A stretch of DNA of 64,000 nucleotides from Pseudeuparius sepicola. Taxonomy: Eukaryota; Arthropoda; Insecta; Coleoptera; Anthribidae. The position numbers were made by a program, and so were the translations under genes. Where the stretch lies: NCBI GenBank assembly GCA_963920635.1, contig OY987303.1, forward strand, positions 55,551,223 to 55,615,222. Reading direction: 5' to 3'. The stretch's first letter is position 1. The number at the start of each line of letters is the position of its first letter. The notes below the pieces were generated by a model. It did no database searches and was not told the DNA's origin. It was given only the letters and a program-made list of their open reading frames with translations. This document shows, piece after piece, positions 20,343 through 35,300 of the stretch.

Positions 20343-23300
20343 GTATGCACTTGCAATTGTTTGTTTTTTTATTCGTTGTCAATTTTTCGATGCACAGTTT
20401 TTGCAATTTAGGTTTGGGATAAATACCTAGTTTATTTTTAGATTAGTTTAAATTTAAATGTGGTATAGAGTAAAAGATGTAATAATTATTATATTATTTT
20501 CTAAAAGGTGATCCCAATTTAACTAATAGGTACCTACCTACTTATTTAATCTTTCACATTTTTATGGTAAGGTGTGTGTGTATATAATATATAATGATTT
20601 AATGAGTATAGAACTTGCCTTTTATTTTTATTAGGTACTAATAACCTATCTTAGGTATATCTGATAAACATTTTATAGCTTTATTGTATGTCCATTCATT
20701 AGATAAGTACTTATAGGTAAAAATGGTATTTTAATTTTTAAATTAATCTTTGGAGTTATGATCTAGAGAGGGCGCAGAATATGTCTTGGAAAGGGGTGGG
20801 GATATGCGAGGTCAATGAACTTTATACTACCACAGAAAATATACAGGGTGCTATTTAAGTATGTAGCCAAACTTCAAGGGGTGATTCTTTGAAAAGTTTA
20901 TATAAACATAGGTCCGGTATCGCTTCGTTTTCAAGATACAGGGTGTCAAAGTTTGAAAAAAAATCTTTTTTCAGTAACATCTTAATAATGCTTTAGCCGA
21001 TTTGGTTTAAATCTGGCAGTGTTATTTACGGTAGAGAGGGGTTAATTTAGCCCTAAGCAGATTCAAATTATTAAGTCCAGTGGCGTCTCGGGGGGCAGCG
21101 TGACCAATATTTTTGAAAAAAAAAAGTTTGTCACTGACTTTTTTAAAACTTTTATATTTTTCTCGCATTGAGGAACTAAGAATAGGTACAACTTTTTGGT
21201 CTCTTAAATTTTTTTTCGTATCTGGCTTCGTTTTCGAGAGAAAATAATAAAAACCACTTTATTGCATGTCATTTGCTTTGTTGTTGCATTGCTGCTTTCT
21301 CGAAATTAAACGAAGCAAGATACGAACAAGATTCAAGATACCAAAAAGTTGTATTCTTAGTTTGCTTAATGCGAAAAAAATATAAAAGTAGATTACAGTT
21401 TATTATTATCAAGTCCAGTGGCGTCCCTTAATAATATTTTTGAGAAAAAGAAAATGTGCTCCACTGACTTTTTTAAAACTTTTATATTTTTCTCATATTG
21501 AGGAACTAAGAGTACAAAAGCAGCAATGCAACAACAAGGCAATGACATGCAATAAATTGGTTTTTATTTTTTTTCTCTCGAAAACGAAGCCAGATACGAA
21601 AAAAATTCAAGAGACCAAAAAGTTGTATTCTTAGTTCCTCAATGCGAGAAAAATATAAAAGTTTTAAATAAGTCAGTGGCGCACTTTTTTTTTCAAAAAT
21701 ATTGGTCACGGTCCCCCCCGGGACGCCACTGGGCTTAATAATTTGAATCTACTTAGGGCTAAATTAACCCCTCTCTACCGTAAATAACACTGCTAGATTT
21801 AAACAAAATCGGCTAAAGGATTATTAAGATGTTGTTGAAAAGATTTTTTTAAAGTTTGACACCCTGTATCTTGAAAACGAAGCGATACCAGACCTATGTT
21901 TACCTATATAAACTTTTCGTCTTAAAATCACTCAAAAAATCATTCCTTGAAGTTTGGTTACGTACTTAAATAACACCCTGTATATTATGCTATATGTGGA
22001 CAGAATATAATGCTTTGCATCTATAGAATCTAGACTATACCACAGAAAATAGATAAATAATCATCATTATTTATTCATTTTCTGTTGTCTCTGTCTATAC
22101 AGCAGAGAAGCTTATTATGCCCATATTCAAGATTCAATGTACATACAGCACGTGCGTGGTGATTCAACAATTTGACCCATGAAATGGATTTTTTCGATCT
22201 GTAGCTAGCAACACGCATAATTTTAAACTTTTGGTCAATACAAATTTTAATCTAAGTAATTACTCATATTTTGAGACAAACATTATTTTAATCTAACTAA
22301 TTACCTAGGTACTCATATTTTGACAACAATTATTTAAAAATATTTATCACAATGGCCGTCATTAGGCTTTTTGCGCAAATACTAATGACGGCCACTGTGA
22401 TAAATATTTGTAAATAATTTTTGTCTCAAAATGTGGGTAATAACTTAGATTAAAATTTGTATTGATCAAAAGTTTAAAATTATGCGTGTTGCTCGCTACA
22501 TATCACAAAAAGACATTTTATGGGTCAAAAGGTTGAATCACAACGTACACGTGGTACATTCAACAAATGATAATAGAAAAAAAAACAAATAAAGTTATTC
22601 ATTATAGATGTCATAGATGAGGTATATTTCTATGTTTTTTGTACGTATACAAGGTGTTTCCTAAACATGCGGCAACAATTTTATGAAATATTCCCAGAAT
22701 TGCTTCATTTCCGAGATACAGGGAGTTAGGTATAGTTTTCTATTTTTATTACAATCTAAGTATTGTTTTGAATGAAGCAACTAAAAATACAACTATTTTG
22801 CCCCTTGATCTTTAGACTGCCTAAACAGCTTAACTGAAAATTTGACAGGTGACAGTAAACATTTTTCTACGGTTGTTTCCATTGTCTCACCGTCCAAAGC
22901 CTACTTGTTGAAATGAAATCATAAAAGCTATTAGTAATTGATAACTACTTAAGTAAATCATTAAGTGTTATATATTTTCGGAATGGCAATTTTTTGCTCT
23001 ATTAAAAAATGCGAAAATATACGGGGTGTTCCATTTAAACAATATTTTTTTCATCGGTAACTCTTAAACCATTGACTTAAAAAAATGTAGTAGCAGCATT
23101 GGATTCTACGGAAAAAGGTGCTTTAGAAATGTGTTTACAGAAACACAAAATTTTCAAAAGTTACGGACACTTTGCACAAACGCACAAAAAATGAGCGTCA
23201 GACACCGATCAGTTTTCATCTATCTCCGTCAAAAATAGGAGTTTCCCTTTAAAAGTATCCAATTTGGCCCACCCTGTACATAGTTACAGTTTTAGTACAA

Positions 23301-26300
23301 TATTTTTTAACTAAAGAAACCTAAAAATCGCAAAATATACAGGTTAACGGACCATTTAATATTGCAAACAAATCTTAAGTCAATAATTGGAAGACAATTT
23401 TTTGTTCAGTCCTATAGCTGTAGCTCGTGTAAAAATTCAATTTTTTAACCTTTTTGATATTAACTCTTATGTATATTAAAATCGTTTAGGCAAAAACGTG
23501 GCTAAGAAGACATTTTGAAAATGTTCAGTCACTTGTAAAGAATTTTTTAATCTATTATCTTTAATTCAACTACTCTTCAGTCAACGATAAAATGATAATA
23601 CTTACCTAGTTACCTACAGTTTTTCTGGACTTTGCCGGAAAGTCATATCCTTATCTTAAAACGTTTCTAGGAGTCATCTCATAATTCCATTTATCATAAT
23701 TAATTATTACGGATGATAATCTAAAACCAGATTTTTTATTATCTTATTTTTTATATAATGCTATAATCGCAATTTTAAAAATAGCTTGAGAGGTTAAAAC
23801 TCCACGAAATCTTTTCTTCCTGTATAAACAAAAACAAATTTATTAAAATTGGACACAATCCAAAAATGATTTCAACAAAGAGCACCTTGTGTTATAAAAC
23901 CTATGTTAACCTTTAGCAAAATAAAATTCCGATTTTATTATTACAACAGGTTTACTATTAGGACAGTCATTTCTCATTTAGATAATCCTAATAACAACAT
24001 CCATCATTATTTGTTATCACCTATAACGAGATTACCAATGGCCTTTGACATTTTCAGAGGGTCTACTATCTGTCCCTCGAATTCTACATGGGCAGGTCCC
24101 TACAGAACACCATGATCAACTTGGGCATCCAGACTTCCGTAGATGAAGCTCTCTATCAGCTCGGCCTCGACATTGAGGAGCTCGAGGAGCTAGAAGAGGA
24201 CGCCGGGCTCGGAAATGGTGGCCTTGGGAGGCTTGCCGCTTGTTTCCTCGATTCCATGGCCACCTTAGGTTAGTTAGGTCTGGACCTCAGAGAAATAACC
24301 AAGGATAGAGGGAGCAATAGCCTCAAAATACATACGTTTGTAGTCAACCAACATCTTATGCAAATTTACCGAAGTAAACAAACATTAGGCCCGTGTGTAC
24401 AACGTTTACCTGAGATAGGTTATGTCCTGAAAAATATCAATTTAGCCACATACCACACACTTTCTGCGTCCCATTGTATACAAAATCAGTCACTATATCC
24501 TAAATACTAATAAATAGCCTTTAAAGTAACAGAAAAACAATTAAAAACGGGAGAAATGCATACGTAAACAATCGGAAAAATTGACATGCTGGGCATACAC
24601 AAAACAAATATCGCTGAGTTAATGGACGCGGCGCCCGCGGCAGCAAAAGCAGCGTTGCCATGTCGGGCGGTTTGAGGTATCTGTGACGATTTTATTAAAG
24701 CGATAATTAGATACTATAATTACACTGCAATTTAGTTTTAGTTTAAAATTTTTACAAACTAGAAATTAATAACTACATTTGGTAATTTAGCGTTATGGGA
24801 GGTGTGCCTTCATTGAATCCCATTATTAAACCCTTCTATTTTGAAATGAAATGCTGTAAACAATGGAGTACGCGGCATCACTCAAAAAGATGTTGTTTTG
24901 TTTACTTTTTGTTCTTACTCCCTCTATCCTTGGTTATTTCTCTGAGGTCTGGACACAGAATAAATAGCTTTAAAACAGAAGCGTCCATAAAGACGTGTCA
25001 AAACTAAGCGAGTCTCCATTTCAATTTACAGAAAAATAACCAATAACTTATACATAAATTTGGTCCTAATACAATGCCTTTGCAATGTGGATTAATGTAA
25101 AATCAAATAAAATGCACAATATTTATCCTTTTAGAAGATATTTCGCGTCAAAGCGAGCATCCTTTTGACACGTGTTTATGGACGCTTCTGTTGTAAAGCT
25201 ATTTATTCTGTCTGGACCAACACTATATTAAAGACCGGTGCATAGCGCTGTTTCAAGCGATCGCCACTGGCGCCACACGACGAAACAAATTTACACGATG
25301 GTTTAATGTTAAAACACCATTGTTGCAGAATCTTTTATAAAATAAAGACATGCAAATATGTCTGTTACAACGAATTTAATATCCAAAATAAAAGAAAATA
25401 TTTGTTTGTTATGTCCCTCTAATTTGACAAGTTCACATGGTATATTTCCATACATTTTCTTAGGAAAAGCGAGTCTAAAAAGCAAGCAAGAGTATACAGG
25501 GTGTTCGAAAAATAGACGGAGATATTTTAGAGGGTGATTCCCTGTTAAGAAATATGAAAAAAAGTTTCTATAAACATGGGTCCGGAAATGCAGAGTTTTC
25601 AAGATACAGGATGTTAAATATATTGCATGTCACTGGACAAAATTGGTTTATCAATTTTTGCAAAAAAAATCACAAGTGCCTTGGAAAACAAATAATCAAA
25701 AGCATTTCTAGGAAAGAGTGTTATTGCAACTTTTCCAATATCATAACATAAAGTACACTACAACCAATTTTGTCCAGTGACATGCAATAAAACGGTTTTT
25801 ATTTTTTTTTCTCGAAAACGAAGTGAGATAGGAAAACAATACAAGAGGGAAAGAAGTTGTATTTTTAGATGCTTAATCAAACAAAAAATATTAAAGTTAC
25901 AAAAAAGGTAGTGGCGTACATTTTTTTGATAATAATATTCGCTAAGGTGCCCCCCGGGACGCCACTGGACTTAATAAATTTAATCTAGTTAGGGCGAAAT
26001 TAGCCTCTTAATACAACAAATAACATTGCCAAATTTCAACAGAATCGAGTAAATAATTTTTAAGACATTAATAATTTCATGTTTTATTTTTTTTTTATTT
26101 AACATCCTGTATCTTGAAAACTCTGCATTTCCGGACCCATGTTTATAGAAACTTTTTTTCATATTTCTTAACAGGGAATCACCCTCTAAAATATCTCCGT
26201 CTATTTTTCGAACACCCTGTATGGTACCTTTTGGTTTGAAATGAAGTCCATGGCTAGTTGTGTAAGTAAGCATAAAACGCATTAGATTTTTCAGTTTATT

Positions 26301-29300
26301 CTTTACATGGAGGACTATTGGTTCGCTTTGGAGCTATAAATAAAATTTTCTATTTTCATTCTTGCATACGTTACAAAATACTCTTTCAAAATAATATCTA
26401 GAATTTTCGCTTCTTCAGCTGGCTGATCAGATCATCCCATAATAATTCCAAAATAGTGTTTATTCTTCTGCAATTCTGTTTATTCTCTCAATTCACCTAA
26501 TGGTCTGTGCAGTGTGCATACCATTTCCTTCATGTTAATGGAAATTTCATGTTATCACAAACAAATCTACCTATAAAAGCTGTGTTAATAAGATAAAAGA
26601 AGAAAGAAGAATAAAGCTGGATTTTTTAAATTTGGGACATTTTAAACGTCAGTAAATGACATACCAATAACCACAGAATACCCCCCTATAACCTATAATA
26701 AGTCGCCATTTTTTTCGTCGAGTGGCGCCACCCGAATCCGTAAACAACAATGAAATATGACGTCATGCTCAGGTCGTTAATACAGGGTGTTCGAAAAATA
26801 GACGGAGATATTTTAGAGGGTGATTCCCTGTTAAGAAATATGAAAAAAAGTTTCTATAAACATGGGTCCGGAAATGCAGAGTTTTCAAGATACAGGATGT
26901 TAAATAAAAAAAAAATAAAACATGAAATTATTAATGTCTTAAAAATTATTTACTCGATTCTGTTGAAATTTGGCAATGTTATTTGTTGTATTAAGAGGCT
27001 AATTTCGCCCTAACTAGATTAAATTTATTAAGTCCAGTGGCGTCCCGGGGGGCACCTTAGCGAATATTATTATCAAAAAAATGTACGCCACTACCTTTTT
27101 TGTAACTTTAATATTTTTTGTTTGATTAAGCATCTAAAAATACAACTTCTTTCCCTCTTGTATTGTTTTCCTATCTCACTTCGTTTTCGAGAAAAAAAAA
27201 TAAAAACCGTTTTATTGCATGTCACTGGACAAAATTGGTTGTAGTGTACTTTATGTTATGATATTGGAAAAGTTGCAATAACACTCTTTCCTAGAAATGC
27301 TTTTGATTATTTGTTTTCCAAGGCACTTGTGATTTTTTTGCAAAAATTGATAAACCAATTTTGTCCAGTGACATGCAATATATTTAACATCCTGTATCTT
27401 GAAAACTCTGCATTTCCGGACCCATGTTTATAGAAACTTTTTTTCATATTTCTTAACAGGGAATCACCCTCTAAAATATCTCCGTCTATTTTTCGAACAC
27501 CCTGTATAGTGTCGGTCCAGGTTAGGTGGATGAATCGAGGTATATTAAATTTTGTCCGTACAAACAGGAATGGCTGCCTACGGTTACGGTATTAGGTACG
27601 AGTACGGTATTTTCACGCAAAAACTCGTAAACGGGGAGCAACAGGAAGAGCCCGACGATTGGTTAAGATTCGGCAATCCTTGGGAGAAAGCCAGACCCGA
27701 ATATATGTTGCCCGTCAATTTTTACGGCAGGGTTATCGACACTCCCCAAGGGAAAAAATGGGTCGACACGCAGGTCGTGTTCGCGTTGCCATATGACAAC
27801 CCTATCCCGGGATACGACAACAACGTCGTCAACACTTTAAGACTCTGGTCAGCGAAGAGTCCGAACGATTTCAGTTTAAAGTTTTGTAAGTGATTTGGTC
27901 GTTTTAAAGGTACCATTTTACAATGTGACATTTTAGTCAATAACGGCGACTACATTCAAGCGGTGCTCGACAGGAACCTGGCGGAAAACATCTCGAGGGT
28001 CCTCTATCCCAACGACAACTTTTTCGAGGGGAAGGAGCTGCGCCTGAAGCAGGAATACTTCATGTGTGCGGCAACCCTCCAGGATATAATCCGGAGATTC
28101 AAAGCCGCCAGGTTCGGCACAAGGGAGGCGACGAGGCAGAACTTTGATTTGTTGCCCGAGAAGGTGGCGATACAGCTGAACGACACGCACCCCTCGATGG
28201 CCATACCCGAATTGATGAGGTTATTGGTAGACGTCGAAGGCCTGCCTTGGGCGAAGGCGTGGGAAATTACGGTGAAGACGTGCGCTTACACTAATCATAC
28301 GGTGCTCCCGGAAGCACTTGAAAGGTTTGTAAAGGTTGAAAAGAAAACATCTTTTAAATTCCCATCTCTGGAAGACACAGTAAGAATAAACGTATCAAAA
28401 GAGGAGTGTTGTACTCTTGAGCCTCTGTACTCTTAAGCCCCCTACTCTTATCTGCTTATGCCTATGTTAAAAAGATAATTTTTGGATATATCGATTATTT
28501 TCTGTATTTTTTTGAGATGATTTTTAGTATAGTTGGCAAATGATCAAGCATTTATGATTTTGAGCAGGTCACTTTTAAAAATGACTGCCGAGACCTCGAG
28601 CATTTATGGTCATTTTTGAAAGTGATGACATTCGATTGCTTGTGGAAAGACCTTTAAAACAATACCCCATATGTATGACTTTCGATTAAAAAAGTATAAG
28701 ATAAGGTAAAATAAAAATATAAAATATATAACATTTCTAATTATTACAGATTTAGAAGATCCAACATGTAGGTACATGTAGGTTATCAAGGATAACAAAA
28801 GTTTAAGAAAATAAAATGTATATTCAGATTCAAAACAAACAAAACAAAATAAGTTTCTTCACTTCTTTTCTTGAAGTAATTCCAGACTATTGAATTTTGT
28901 TTGACCATTTCACAAAGTAGGTACTGAAACTAGGAAACACACGCGCAGTTCACAATATTCTAGGTTAGAAATGGTTTTGTAATTTTATAGGTTAGAAATG
29001 GAGGGGTTTTTTTATTATAAAAGTCACCAAAATTCTTATTAATTCGCTAACTGACTACCATAAATGCTCATAAGTGAGCAACAATTCTTATTAATTATTT
29101 AACTGACCACATTTATATAAATGATCATAAATGCTCCAAAATTGCCAGTCAGTGACCAAAAAGTGGCCAGACACTTTTAAAAATGACCTACTCATAAATG
29201 CTCAAAATGCTTCTGCTCACAAATGCTCCAGCCATCTATAATCTTTAGCTAGGTGCAGAGATTGTGAGTATGATTTTTATTAAGAAAAATTATAGATATC

Positions 29301-32300
29301 TTCATTAAAAAGTATCTTCATTACTTTAGTCATTGAAATAAAACAAACCAAAAATGTTAAGTGTTTCTTAATTATTGGTTTTGTATACTATAATATAAAA
29401 GAAAGTTGTTTAGGATTAAAAGCTATTAGGTACTGAATTTGTAGTGACATTGGTCTGAGGATTTCTGCAAATAATATGCAAATTGGGTAATAAAAAATAT
29501 GGGTAGATTAGAACTTTCTTTTCTGTAAAAGACGTGAATACTTTTTAAAAATATAATTTGAATTTGTTTGTAAAACTGCAGAGAATATACAGTGTGAGCC
29601 ACTTCAAATTTTTACATTAGGCTTTTGTATTTAAGTATCGCGATTTTCATTAATTTCTAGAATTTTTATTGTTCGATATTTTTTAACAAAATTTGGTACA
29701 AGCCTGTTTTAAGGGATGACCAATCCAGTGGAGTAGTCATAATTTTTATAAAAAAACATGCCTAATATGATTTGTCCAATTTTGCCCCAAAAATATGTCT
29801 TCGTTTTTTAAAATAAAATGTGCCGTTTTGCACTAACTAAAATTGAACTTGAAGTTTGATATATCGTCTATAAGAAACAGTTGTTTAGAATTCTTAAAAT
29901 AATTACAATTAGTTCTTTCAAATTTTCGTTATTTTCTGTTGTAGTATAATAACGCAAATATGTCTCAAGTATTGTTTGTAACATATGAATCAGCAGTTGA
30001 GTACATATACATACATATAGAGATGAAAATTGTGTCATGCGTCTGTCGACAATTAAAGTAAATTAAAAACTATAAATGGAATTGTAGCAATTTATTCTCG
30101 TTTAACTCAAGTTTAATTTAATTCACTTAATAGAGGCCGATAGGAAAATTATTGCTATTCAGATGTTTCAAAATGTTAATTATGGTACAAGTTCAATTTA
30201 CTAAAAAACCTTTTAATATCTATTGTCACAAAAAATATATACTGGAAATAGGGGGAATCAAAATATGACAATTTAAAGCCAATATGCCTGGATCGTGGAG
30301 TGCCTATTATCCAAAGTTATCGGAATCTCCTATTATCGATAATACCTTTCGTTAATCTTACGAATTATAGTCCCAAAGCAGCGCAGCAGGAGTGGTATTT
30401 TCTTAGCATTGGGATTAGATGAGTGATAAATTAACTAAAGGTATTATCTATTATTAGGCATACCACGAGTTGTATTTAAAAAGAGAATTTAACAAGTGCA
30501 AATAGTTTAATAATTTTTCAGTGTGTACGTAGCCATGATTTATCAACCCAACTTCTAGAAATAAATTAACTATAAGAATTTCAAATATTACCCCTCTGCG
30601 AAAACGTAATTAAAAATAAAATAAAAACGCAGCCACTAGTGGGATTTGAACTGAGGACTTCTCGCACGCAAAGCGAGAATCATGCTCCTAGCCCATTGAG
30701 GTTAGATGAATGTTTTATTGAACTAGCCGTATATAAATTTAATTACCATGCCTAAAAGTTAAAGTCCATTTGACAGCTGTTATTTAGGTTGAGCTTTCGG
30801 TTCTGAATATGTTTTTTGTGCTAATAGATATTTAACGATCAATGTGTTAACTAAAAACATATCTTCTAGTCTTATATTAAATTTGGTAATGTGAAGAAGG
30901 TATCGGCGTTGACTGACGTATTAATAAAGACTGCTCACGGCTGTCATGTTTGACAGTTCTCTGGCTCACCATGCGCTTCCCGGAGACAAAATACAATGCA
31001 AAATACATTGTTGGCCATAGGCGCCATCTACTTTCCAGGACATGAAGCTATAGCTGTGAGAAGTCTTATTAATACGTCAGTCAACGGTATCGGGTTATCA
31101 TTATCAGTTTTAGCTGCCATAATATTATTTTAGCGTAACTAGGACGTAACTAAGAGAGGATTTCAGCGAAAATACCACTAGCACTATTATCGCTGAAATC
31201 ATCACCGGACTAGTTAATATTTAAAAAATTACGTCATTTCGTTGGTTCATATTGGCAGGCTTGAATTCTCGCTAAAATTATCACCTGATTGGTTAATATT
31301 TCACAAATTATGTCATTTCATTGGTTCATATTGGCAAGTGTTGAATTTTCACTTGAATACTACCAACCAAGTGTGTTTTGGTGTTTATTTTTATAAAATT
31401 ATTAGATTTTCAAAAAAAGTATTTCTTCTCAAATATCAAATTAAATTACCAAATAATTTAGGTGCCAACTTTGTTTTTACAAGCAATCCTACATTAGATA
31501 TGGCTGATCATAATATGTAACCTTTGAAAAACCTATAACCTGGTAGTGATTAGTGAAAAAAAATGTCACCTTAAATGAATTCTAATGATTTACATAAATT
31601 TAGTGATATAACTTTTGCAAGGAAATAGTTTCATACCTCTATAAAAACAATAGTTATTTATGTACCAAGGCACTGAAGTTCAACTTTTTATGACTCATGT
31701 GGAGTTTAGTTGCTGAAAAAGAACTTCAGTGCCGAGGTACATATTATATTTTTCTTGAAATCGGAAAAAAAAAGTTTTATTAGGCAAGAAAATAATAATA
31801 AGGGGTCACCCGTCCACGAACCGACTACATGCGGCGTTGCTTGACTTTACCGATCGCTCTACCTAGGACAAGTATAATGATGTACGGCACCTTCTGACAG
31901 AAAAACCAAACTGCTGCTTCTTGTGCAGCCTACACCACAAATCTATTGTTTTTCAAATTTACTAAAATATGTATACTGTAGGATTGCGCTTCTATAGGAA
32001 ACAATTTCGCAATGTGTACGAAAAGTTAAATGAGCCTTTATCGGCCGGGTTTTGAATATTTGGTCACTTTTGACGGGCGATTTCTCCGCGTCTGACGTTT
32101 GATGTTTACATCTCGCCAAGGCCTACTTATTGAAAAAATCGTACAATAATGGGCTACATTATTGTACGATTTGTGTGCTTTTAATGACGATTTTGGGACA
32201 TTTTAATGCCGATTTCAAGAAAAAATATATATAGCTTGTCTTGTCGAATTATTGTATTTTTATGTCTTTTTTGGTCATTCTGTAAAACAGAAGATGAAGC

Positions 32301-35300
32301 TACATATATTTTACACCAGATCACCAGATTGTAACCTATTCAAAAATTACCCACATCCACATATATGGTCATATCTCAAAATATGGCAATATGACCATAA
32401 CCAAAATAAAGAGTAAGACCATGCTGTGTATACAAAACAACGCAATTTTATCGTAAGTAATATCATAAGGGCACCTAATTTTTCCGAAAAAAAAAATGGA
32501 AAAAACACATTGCTAAGTAATATTTTAACAAGAAGCATGAGTGCTAGTGGCAACACAAATCCGAGTCGAAGACGAGGATTTTTGCACCTGCAGGAATGCA
32601 TTTTGTTAAAAAAATATTACTTAACATTGTGTTTTTTTGGATTTTTTCACAGGAAAAATTAGATGCCCGAATGGTGTTTGACAAGACAATTTCATGAGTA
32701 ACAGATTATTTTGCATACACATAGCTTACAAAACTTACTACCTATTATACAACAGCTGTCAAGTTTTGCCTCGGGTAAACTCAAAAAAACTGCTGACAGG
32801 TGCTGTCATACAGTTTTTCCATCTAGAAACCATTTGTAATTCAAAATTGCGCGTTTGTGATTGGTGGAAATTAAGTCGAGGGAAATAGTCAAAATAATTG
32901 CTTGTTATACCTCACGAGTTTTAAATTTTCGTCGCTACTTTTTTCTAGTGAAAACCGCGTTTACTTGAATGTTGGTGATTAAGAAAATTGGAACTTGAAA
33001 AAATATATTAAACATTTTTACCGTAGAATGTGCCCGTTAAAATATTGGCTCGTCGATTTTAGGTGGCCCGTATCCATGCTCCAAAGCATTTTACCCAGAC
33101 ACCTGGAAATCATGTACCAGATAAACATGTTGCACCTCCAGCAAGTCGAAAAGAGATGGCCCGGCGATTTGGGCCGGATGCGGAGGATGAGTTTGGTGGA
33201 AGAAGACGGCGAGAAGAGAATCAACATGGCCCATCTTTCCATCGTCGGTTCTCACGCCGTAAACGGTGTTGCCAGGATCCATTCTGAAATCATCGTCAAG
33301 CATTTGTAAGTGTATTTAAAAATGCCGGACCATCCCAAGTAGCACATTCGGTGCGCTATTCTGCTTGAAACTTTATAAAAAGTATATTGCAGCAATTAAT
33401 ATGGCCAATTGGGAAATATATGATGCCAAATTATTGCTTATTCAGTAAATTAGCCAAATAACGATGCTGTTAAAACAACTTTACAGTATTTTTATAAAGG
33501 TGTTTCATTGCGCCATTTATATAGCATTATTTTTACTAAAAGCGGTATTAGAAGCCTTTATATAGAATAAGTAAAACAGATTTGTAAGAGTTATATAAAC
33601 TTGCATATAGCTTCTGTAAAGTAATCTAATACTCCAACTTTTGCTTTATTGTGGCTGGATACTATAGACACAGATAGTTATTCTGTGCTATAGAGTTTTA
33701 AGCGTGATTAAAGTATAATTTCTCAGCAATATAGTTATTTAAGACAAATAGCTTCTAATATAGCTTTAGTATAGATTATGTATAAAAGCTTTGTAACTAT
33801 CACCAAGAGAATATTTTCTGTAGCAAGTATACACTGTGTCCCGGATAAGAATGAACAGCATGGGGATCTTGCAAACGGTGAGAGATAGGGCAACGGTTAA
33901 ATGGGGAAAAAGTTGCGCAATTTCGAGGTCAATAAAATGGCATAAACAGATTTCTAATATCTTTTTTCGTTTTTGAGTTATTTTGAAAAAAGTAAAATTT
34001 TGTGTTTTCGATTTTATTTTTTTCTGAAGTTGCTATCACTGATAGAGAAAAAAGAAAAGCACTTTCTTATCGCACTTTTTAACGGGCCTTAAGATGGCGT
34101 TTTTAGATTTGTTCTACAACGTTTCGTTTTTGAGAAACCATCTTCAACTTAATTTTTTTAAATACGGACCTGGATTTTTTTTTGCAGATTTTGAAAGCAC
34201 TTTTCATTGCAAATACCATGATGTATGACAAGAAATATTTTTAAAATGTTTGGAGACAATTATACTGAAAATTCCTTTTTTCCATTAATTTTTTTTTCTA
34301 ATGCGGCCCTGTATTTAATAATAATAAGTCTAAATATTAATCAGTATTGTCAACAATTTAACTTATAACTATCTTTCAATTGGAGAATTAAAAAAAGGAT
34401 GGCACATACGATAATAAAAAATAAATAAAAATCCTCCACCTAGAAGGCTTTGAAACAACGAAACCAATCCCTTGTCATTTGTCATAACTCCCACTGTCAA
34501 TTATTTATTTCATTACAAATGGAGGGTGCTTTTTCAAATGACGACAAATTTAACATGTCAGCATGTTATATCTTGTGTCACAGAAATAGTGTAGAGGCCG
34601 AACGAATGTATATTTGCAATTAATAAATGGCAAAAGTTATTGATTACGTTGGCTTAAAGCTTTCTTCTCGCAATTAGGAAAAGCGAAGAATTTACTCCAA
34701 AACACAATGCGACACTGTTTGCTGTACAACAACAGAGGAAAACACTTTACCAGACGCAGGGCCGTACAATTTAAAAATATTAAGTTTTGGAAGTAAAAAT
34801 AAACTGTAAGTTAAATTGTTGTCAATACTGATTAATATTTAGACTCCTTATTATTAAATACAGGGCCGCATTAGACAAAAATGAATGGAAAAAAAGGAAT
34901 TTTCAGTATAATTGTCTCAAAACATTTTAAAAATATTTCGTGTCATACATCATGGTATTTGCAATGAAAAGTGCTTTCAAAATCGACAAAAAAAAATCCA
35001 GGTCTGTATTTAAAAAAATAAAGTTGAAGATGGTTTCTCAAAAACGAAACATTGTAGAACAAATCTAAAAACGCCATCTTAAGCCCCGTAAAAAAGTGAA
35101 GTGCTTTTCTTTTTTCTCTATCTGTGATAGCAACTTCAGAAAAAAATAAAATCGAAAACGCAAAATTTTACTTTTTTCAAAATAACTCAAAAACGAAAAA
35201 AGATATTAGAAATCTGTTTGTGCCATTTTATTGACCTTGAAATTGCGCAACTTTTTCCCCATTTAACCGTTGCCCTATCTCTCACCGTTTGCAATATCCC

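Noticed and set aside
25554..27013. Frames sharing [20 protein letters not shown] at three places
   Set aside because: They are translations of the TIR of the CAGGGTGTTCG MITE in both orientations. The repeated peptide reflects the repeat, not a protein family.
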